From CAZCFB01 sp964511535 (lineage in GTDB: Bacteria > Myxococcota_A > Polyangia > GCA-2747355 > CAZCFB01): DNA of 19,265 nucleotides. Positions 15,592-19,265 of this stretch are shown one piece after another; the stretch's first letter is position 1, and each line of letters begins with the position of its first letter. The DNA is taken from assembly GCA_964511535.1 (NCBI GenBank), contig CAZEFW010000175.1, positions 1 through 19,265 on the forward strand. Reading direction: 5' to 3'. The notes under the pieces were generated by a model that was not told where the DNA came from, ran no database searches, and saw only the letters and a list, made by a program, of their open reading frames with translations. Both the position numbers and the translations under genes were made by a program.

Positions 15592-16431
15592 ATGGGAGCG
15601 CACAGAACATTGATGGCCGGGGCCGCGATGGTGGCGGTGCTGCAGTCCGGCTGCGCGGTGGACAACCCCACTTACCGCCCCCTGCCCGATGGGGAGCCGC
15701 CCGCCGTGGCCGCGGACGGCGGCGCCGCGGCCGCCCCTACCCCTGACGCTGGCGCGCACATGGCAGACGCAGCCCCGAAGCAGCTGTGCACGCCGGGCGA
15801 GTTCCTCGGCTGCGCGGGCCCGGTGAAGCTGAAGCGCTGCGCCGAGGACGGCCTGGGCCACGAACTGGTGACCTGCCCCAAGGGGTGCAACAGGAACGCC
15901 GGGCGGTGCAACGACTGCGATCCCAAGAGCAAGCCCGGCTGCAAGGGCGTGTTCCAGGTGAGCTGTAACGCCCGGGGGTTGGTGGTCAAGGTGGCCTGCC
16001 CGTATGGATGCTTCGCCGGCAAGTGCAAGGGGTGCAGCCTCAAGAGCTACTTCGCGGACAAGGACGGTGATGGCTTCGGTGACGCCAAGAGCCCCCAGCA
16101 GGCCTGCGCCAAGCCGGACGACTTCGTGCTCAACGATCTCGACTGTCACGACGGCAGCCCCGCGGCCCACCCGAAGCAGACCGCCTTCTTCAAGAAGCCC
16201 ATGAGCGGCACCAAGAGCTACGACTACAACTGCAACAAGACCGAGGAGCGGGAGCGGACGGGGATCAGCCTGGCCTCCTGCACCAAGGCGAACGGCGCCT
16301 GCAAGGGCTCCGGCTGGATGCTCCTGGTGCCCAAGTGCGGCGGCGCGGGCCTGTACGTCAGCTGCACCAAGGCCAACGGCGCCAAGACCTGCACCCCCCT
16401 CATCGGCATGGCCACTCAGTCTTGCCGTTGA
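15592..16431 (+). CDS. Cys-rich lipoprotein with MopE-type putative metal-binding motif
   Basis: A 279-residue predicted lipoprotein: hydrophobic N-terminus, then LQSGC with Cys21 as the likely lipidated residue (Gln at -3 is atypical). A Pro/Ala/Gly linker (22-63) follows. Two related Cys modules come next, C74-C109 and C117-C148, each of the form C-x7/8-C-x10/11-C-P-x-G-C-x4/6-C-x2-C. Then a MopE-like motif (DKDGDGFGD at 156-164 and NDLDCHD at 181-187), named in Pfam after the copper-binding protein MopE. The C-terminal part holds two SCTKANGA segments from a near-identical DNA repeat. No enzyme signature is seen. Its TGA overlaps the TTG start of the BtuF-like gene, so it is probably translationally coupled to an ABC importer and may be a surface or periplasmic capture protein (inference). 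Calcium binding is the main alternative for the acidic motif. Confidence 0.8.
   Translation: MGAHRTLMAGAAMVAVLQSGCAVDNPTYRPLPDGEPPAVAADGGAAAAPTPDAGAHMADAAPKQLCTPGEFLGCAGPVKLKRCAEDGLGHELVTCPKGCNRNAGRCNDCDPKSKPGCKGVFQVSCNARGLVVKVACPYGCFAGKCKGCSLKSYFADKDGDGFGDAKSPQQACAKPDDFVLNDLDCHDGSPAAHPKQTAFFKKPMSGTKSYDYNCNKTEERERTGISLASCTKANGACKGSGWMLLVPKCGGAGLYVSCTKANGAKTCTPLIGMATQSCR
16279..16383 (+). repeat. Pair of 21-bp direct repeats within the lipoprotein gene
   Basis: 16279-16299 and 16363-16383 differ at one third-codon position only (20 of 21 identical) and both encode CTKANGA in the same frame, 28 codons apart. It looks like a recent internal duplication or a repeated structural segment. Confidence 0.75.
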
Positions 16432-17348
16432 GACCTCCAGCCCTGGCACTGGCCCTGGCCCCGGCCCTGGCCCTCGCCGGCTGCCCTTCTCCCGCCAAGA
16501 AAGCCCCGCCGACCCGCGCTGCCATCACCGTCACCGACGATCTGGGCCGGCAGATAAGCCTCCAGGGGCCGGCCCGGCGCATCGCATCGCTGTCGCCGTC
16601 CAACACGGAGATCCTGTTCGCGGTGGGCTGCGGCGAGGCGGTGGTGCTCAGGGACAAGGTCTCCTCCTATCCCGAGGCGGTCCGGCGCCTGCCCGCCACC
16701 TCACCCTTTCGGCTCTCGCCGGGGCATGTGGCCGGCTTCTCGCCGGACCTGGTGCTGCTGACCCACGCCGACGCCACCCGTGTGGCTGCCCTGCGCCGGG
16801 TGGGGCTCACTGTGGCGACCTTCGACCCGCGCTCCCTGGATCAGCTCTACCGGGGGGTGGCGGCCATCGGCGCCCTGTGCGGAGCCCCGGGCAAGGCCCG
16901 GGCGCTGGTGGCGTCCATGCGAGGCGAGATCCGCCGGGTCGCCGCGGCGGTGCGCGGCCTCGCCCGGCCGGTGGTGTACGTGGAGACCGACGGCACCGAC
17001 CCCCTCAAGCCATGGACTGCCGGGGCGGAATCCTTCGTGAGCCAGGCCCTGCACGCGGCGGGGGGCAAGAACCTGGTGCAGGTGGAGCGGCCATTTTTGC
17101 AGATCAGCGCCGAGGAGGTGCTCACCGGCGCGCCAGACTACATCCTGATCATGGGCGTCGACCCCAAGGTGGAGGTGCCCGGGCTGCAGCTGTTGCGGCA
17201 GCGGCCAGGATGGGCGAGCCTCGAGGCAGTGAAGGGAGGCCGCGTGATCGACTCCATCCATCCAGATCTCATCTCTCGCCCCGGCCCCAGGCTCGTGCGC
17301 GGGGTGCTGGCGCTGGCGCGGGCGCTGCACCCGGGGGCGCTGCCCTGA
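16428..17348 (+). CDS. ABC transporter substrate-binding lipoprotein, BtuF-like
   Basis: A 306-residue class III periplasmic binding protein that delivers its ligand to the adjacent BtuC-like permease. I start at TTG 16428, which overlaps the previous stop as TTGA. This gives MRPPALAL, a hydrophobic stretch and a perfect lipobox L16-A-G-C19. An alternative TTG lies 6 bases upstream. The mature part begins ITVTDDLGRQI, then ARRIASLSPSNTEILFAVGCG, the typical start of cobalamin-, haem- and siderophore-binding proteins. The FSPDLVLLTHAD strand and the long interdomain helix (about 165-200) follow. BtuF-type is the best fit by the LSPSNTEILFAVG pattern, but haem or iron-chelate cannot be excluded and no substrate marker lies nearby. 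The permease gene starts 1 base after its stop. Confidence 0.88.
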   Translation: MRPPALALALAPALALAGCPSPAKKAPPTRAAITVTDDLGRQISLQGPARRIASLSPSNTEILFAVGCGEAVVLRDKVSSYPEAVRRLPATSPFRLSPGHVAGFSPDLVLLTHADATRVAALRRVGLTVATFDPRSLDQLYRGVAAIGALCGAPGKARALVASMRGEIRRVAAAVRGLARPVVYVETDGTDPLKPWTAGAESFVSQALHAAGGKNLVQVERPFLQISAEEVLTGAPDYILIMGVDPKVEVPGLQLLRQRPGWASLEAVKGGRVIDSIHPDLISRPGPRLVRGVLALARALHPGALP

Positions 17349-17349
17349 G

Positions 17350-18384
17350 ATGAGCGAGGCGCGCCCCAGGTCCCGTCGCTCGCCCCTGGCCTGGAGCGTG
17401 GCGCTCGGGCTGCTGGCCCTGGCGGGCGCGTGGATCTCCATGGCCGCGGGCAGCCGCCGGGGGAGCCTCACCTTCGACCCGGCCTGGCCGGGGCACCTGC
17501 TCGGGCCCACGGCGGACCCGCTGCAGCGGCAGGTGCTGCTCAGCCTGCGGGCGCCACGGGTAGCTGCGGGGCTGCTGGTGGGCGTCGCCCTGGCGGTGGC
17601 CGGCCTGCTGCTCCAGGGGGTCACCCGTAACCCATTGGCCGATCCGTACCTGCTCGGCATCTCGGGCGGCGCGGGGTTGCTGGTGGTGATGCTCCACGCG
17701 TTTCATTCGGTCATCGATCTGTTCGGCTGGTGGCTGGTTCCGGCGGCTGCCTTCGCAGGCGCGCTGGGGGCCGCCGTGCTGGTGCTGCGGCTGGCGCGCG
17801 GGGCTGGTGGGCGGCTAACCATCCTCGGGCTCATCCTGAGCGGCGTGGTGATCAACGCCTTCTGCGCCGCGATGATGAGCTTCATGCTGGCGCGCTTCGA
17901 CCCGTTCAGGCTGCGCATCACCACCCTCTGGCTGGCCGGGGGGATCGGCTTCAGCCGTCCGGGGCAGCTGCTGCTGGCCTTGGGCGTGGTGGCCGGCGGC
18001 TGGTTCTACCTGCGCACCCAGGCCCACCGGCTCAACGCCATGGCCCTGGGAGCGGAGGGGGCGGACACCGTTGGGGTGGACGCCGGGCGGCTGATGTTCC
18101 GCGCTGCCGCGGTGGCCAGCCTGCTCACCGGCGTGGGCGTGTCCCTGGGGGGGTTGCTGGGCTACGTGGGGCTCATCGTGCCCCACATGGTGCGGCTGCT
18201 CATGGGGCACGACTTCCGCGCCACCCTGCCGGTGGCCGCCTCGGCCGGGGCGCTCCTGCTGGTGCTGGCCGATCTGGCCGCCCGCCTGGCCTTCGCCCCC
18301 GAGGAGCTCCCGGTGGGGGTGCTGACCGCCATCCTGGGCTGTCCCATCTTGCTGGCGCTGCTGCGCGCCCAGCTGAGGAGGTGA
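17350..18384 (+). CDS. FecCD/BtuC-family ABC importer permease
   Basis: A 344-residue inner-membrane permease of the BtuC/FecCD/HmuU family, about the family's normal length, with roughly ten hydrophobic helices. Diagnostic blocks are LRAPRVAAGLLVGVALAVAG (67-86), LLLQGVTRNPLADPYLLGIS (86-105), LGAEGADTVGVD (233-244) and the ATPase-contact region LLGYVGLIVPHMVRLLMGHD (269-288). It should work as a homodimer with two copies of the ATPase encoded next. The gene starts 1 base after the binding-protein stop and its stop overlaps the ATPase ribosome site, so the three importer genes form one operon. Confidence 0.94.
   Translation: MSEARPRSRRSPLAWSVALGLLALAGAWISMAAGSRRGSLTFDPAWPGHLLGPTADPLQRQVLLSLRAPRVAAGLLVGVALAVAGLLLQGVTRNPLADPYLLGISGGAGLLVVMLHAFHSVIDLFGWWLVPAAAFAGALGAAVLVLRLARGAGGRLTILGLILSGVVINAFCAAMMSFMLARFDPFRLRITTLWLAGGIGFSRPGQLLLALGVVAGGWFYLRTQAHRLNAMALGAEGADTVGVDAGRLMFRAAAVASLLTGVGVSLGGLLGYVGLIVPHMVRLLMGHDFRATLPVAASAGALLLVLADLAARLAFAPEELPVGVLTAILGCPILLALLRAQLRR
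18376..18384 (+). promoter_or_regulatory. Strong ribosome binding site for the GTG-start ATPase gene
   Basis: AGGAGGTGA is a full Shine-Dalgarno match that includes the permease stop codon TGA (18382-18384). It places GTG 18388 at an ideal distance and supports coupled translation of permease and ATPase. Confidence 0.85.
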
Positions 18385-18387
18385 CCG

Positions 18388-19149
18388 GTGGCCGGTGACG
18401 TGATCCTGCAGGTCAGGGGAGTGGCGTGCGGGCATGGCGCGGAGCCGCTGCTGTCGGGCATCGAGGTCTCGGTGGGCGCCGGGGGCGCCCTGTCGGTGGT
18501 GGGACCCAACGGGGTGGGCAAGTCGACCCTGCTGCGGGCGCTCGCCGGGCAGCTGCCGCCCCAGGCTGGCCGGGTGGAGGTGGAGGGTGAGGACCTGGCC
18601 AGCGTCAGCCACCAGGCCAGAGCGCGGCTGGTGGCCATGCTGCCCCAGACAGACCGAATCGAGGCGTCCCTCACGGTGCGGGAGCTGGTGGAGCTCGGAC
18701 GCACGCCCCACCTCGGGACCTGGGGCCACATGGGGAAGCAGGACCGGCAGGCAGTGGAGCGGGCCATGGACGCGTGCAGGCTGACGTCCCTCGCGTCACG
18801 GCGGCTGGACCGGGTCAGCGGCGGCGAGCGCCAGCGGGCGCGCATCGCCATGACCCTGGCCCAGGAGGCGCCCCTGCTGCTGCTGGACGAGCCGGTCAAT
18901 CACCTGGATCTGAGGCGCCGCCACCAGTTCTTCCAGCTCATGGACAGCCTGCGGCAGGAGCGCCGCCTGGCGCTGGTTTGCGTGCTGCACGACCTGCCAG
19001 AGGCGTTCCGGGAAGCCGACCATGTCCTGCTGCTGGCTGATGGGCAGGGCAGGGTGCTGGACCGAGACGCACAGGGCCTGGAATCCACCCTCGCCGCGGC
19101 GTTCGACGTTCCAGAAAATTGGATACCCTTGCTGTCCCAAACCTCTTGA
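18388..19149 (+). CDS. ABC transporter ATP-binding protein, BtuD/FecE-like
   Basis: A 253-residue nucleotide-binding subunit that powers the adjacent importer. All motifs are intact: Walker A GPNGVGKST (39-47), Q-loop Gln87 (MLPQTD), signature VSGGE (143-147), Walker B LLLLDEP (163-169), D-loop NHLD (171-174) and switch His201 (VLHD). The TVRELVELGRTPHLG segment after the Q-loop is typical of the B12/siderophore/haem importer ATPases. The GTG start at 18388 is set by AGGAGGTGA. This is the last gene of the four-gene unit. The TTGACA box of the downstream tRNA promoter overlaps its stop codon. Confidence 0.94.
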   Translation: MAGDVILQVRGVACGHGAEPLLSGIEVSVGAGGALSVVGPNGVGKSTLLRALAGQLPPQAGRVEVEGEDLASVSHQARARLVAMLPQTDRIEASLTVRELVELGRTPHLGTWGHMGKQDRQAVERAMDACRLTSLASRRLDRVSGGERQRARIAMTLAQEAPLLLLDEPVNHLDLRRRHQFFQLMDSLRQERRLALVCVLHDLPEAFREADHVLLLADGQGRVLDRDAQGLESTLAAAFDVPENWIPLLSQTS

Positions 19150-19174
19150 CACCCCCTTTCCATCCGGGTATACC
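19146..19174 (+). promoter_or_regulatory. Sigma-70-type promoter for tRNA-Lys
   Basis: A perfect TTGACA (19146-19151, including the ATPase stop TGA) is followed after exactly 17 bases by TATACC (19169-19174, 4 of 6 matches). Transcription would start near 19181, about 30 bases before the tRNA. Confidence 0.65.
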
Positions 19175-19210
19175 GCTTCCTCGTCAGGCGCTGGTCGCCG
19201 ACGGGATTGT

Positions 19211-19265
19211 GGGCCCTTAGCTCAACTAGGCAGAGCAGCGGACTCTTAATCCGGAGGTTGAAGGT
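19211..19265 (+). tRNA. tRNA-Lys(CTT), 3' end cut by the window
   Basis: The first 55 bases of a tRNA are visible. The acceptor 5' strand is GGGCCCT (19211-19217), then TA, the D stem GCTC/GAGC (19220-19223 and 19233-19236) and an anticodon stem-loop with CTCTTAA in the loop. The anticodon CTT (19245-19247) specifies lysine. The T arm begins with GAAGGT at the window end; the T loop and acceptor 3' strand lie outside. Position 27 (G) faces position 43 (G), a mismatch at the top of the anticodon stem; the other four pairs are Watson-Crick. Confidence 0.93.

Noticed and set aside
19211..19265. tRNA gene as a mobile-element attachment site
   Set aside because: No integrase gene, direct repeat of the tRNA end or composition shift is visible, and the 3' half is outside the window.

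Overview
This GC-rich window (about 70% G+C by eye) looks like a chromosomal piece of a Myxococcota or other deltaproteobacterium-like organism. That placement is an inference. It rests on the base composition, the many TPR proteins, the lipoproteins, the MopE-type putative metal-binding motifs and a signal-peptide-bearing oligopeptidase. I see no insertion sequence, prophage, CRISPR array or rRNA. No stretch longer than 300 bases lacks a gene. The first 60 bases are almost pure G and look like a contig edge.

Layout. (1) 1-1986, plus strand: a 5'-truncated family 4 uracil-DNA glycosylase, followed after 2 bases by a TPR lipoprotein. (2) 4176-1958, minus strand: a tight three-gene operon coding for an uncharacterised 412-residue protein, a Nudix hydrolase and an AMMECR1 protein. 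(3) 4252-6408, plus strand: a membrane enzyme joining about seven transmembrane helices, a MopE-like motif and a sulfatase-fold domain that has Ser where sulfatases have Cys. (4) 12060-6552, minus strand: a 1583-residue cytoplasmic TPR protein, then a GNAT acetyltransferase that has its own candidate promoter and an 18-bp perfect palindrome in its leader. (5) 12173-12601 (+) and 13460-12609 (-): an SRPBCC protein facing an exported TPR protein tail to tail. (6) 13545-15485 (+): an exported M3-family oligoendopeptidase F homologue. (7) 15592-19149 (+): a Cys-rich, MopE-motif lipoprotein whose stop overlaps the start of a BtuF-like binding lipoprotein, followed by BtuC-like permease and BtuD-like ATPase genes. 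(8) 19211-19265 (+): the 5' part of a tRNA-Lys(CTT) gene behind a good sigma-70-type promoter.

The best candidate for something undescribed is the four-gene unit at 15592-19149. A small Cys-rich lipoprotein, built from a duplicated Cys module plus a MopE-like acidic motif, appears translationally coupled to a class II (B12, haem or siderophore type) ABC importer. No TonB receptor, corrinoid enzyme or B12 riboswitch is visible here, so the substrate is open. Also worth checking are the MopE-sulfatase fusion, the palindrome in the GNAT leader, and two minus-strand genes whose -10-like boxes lie only 6-7 bases before ATG, which would give leaderless mRNAs.
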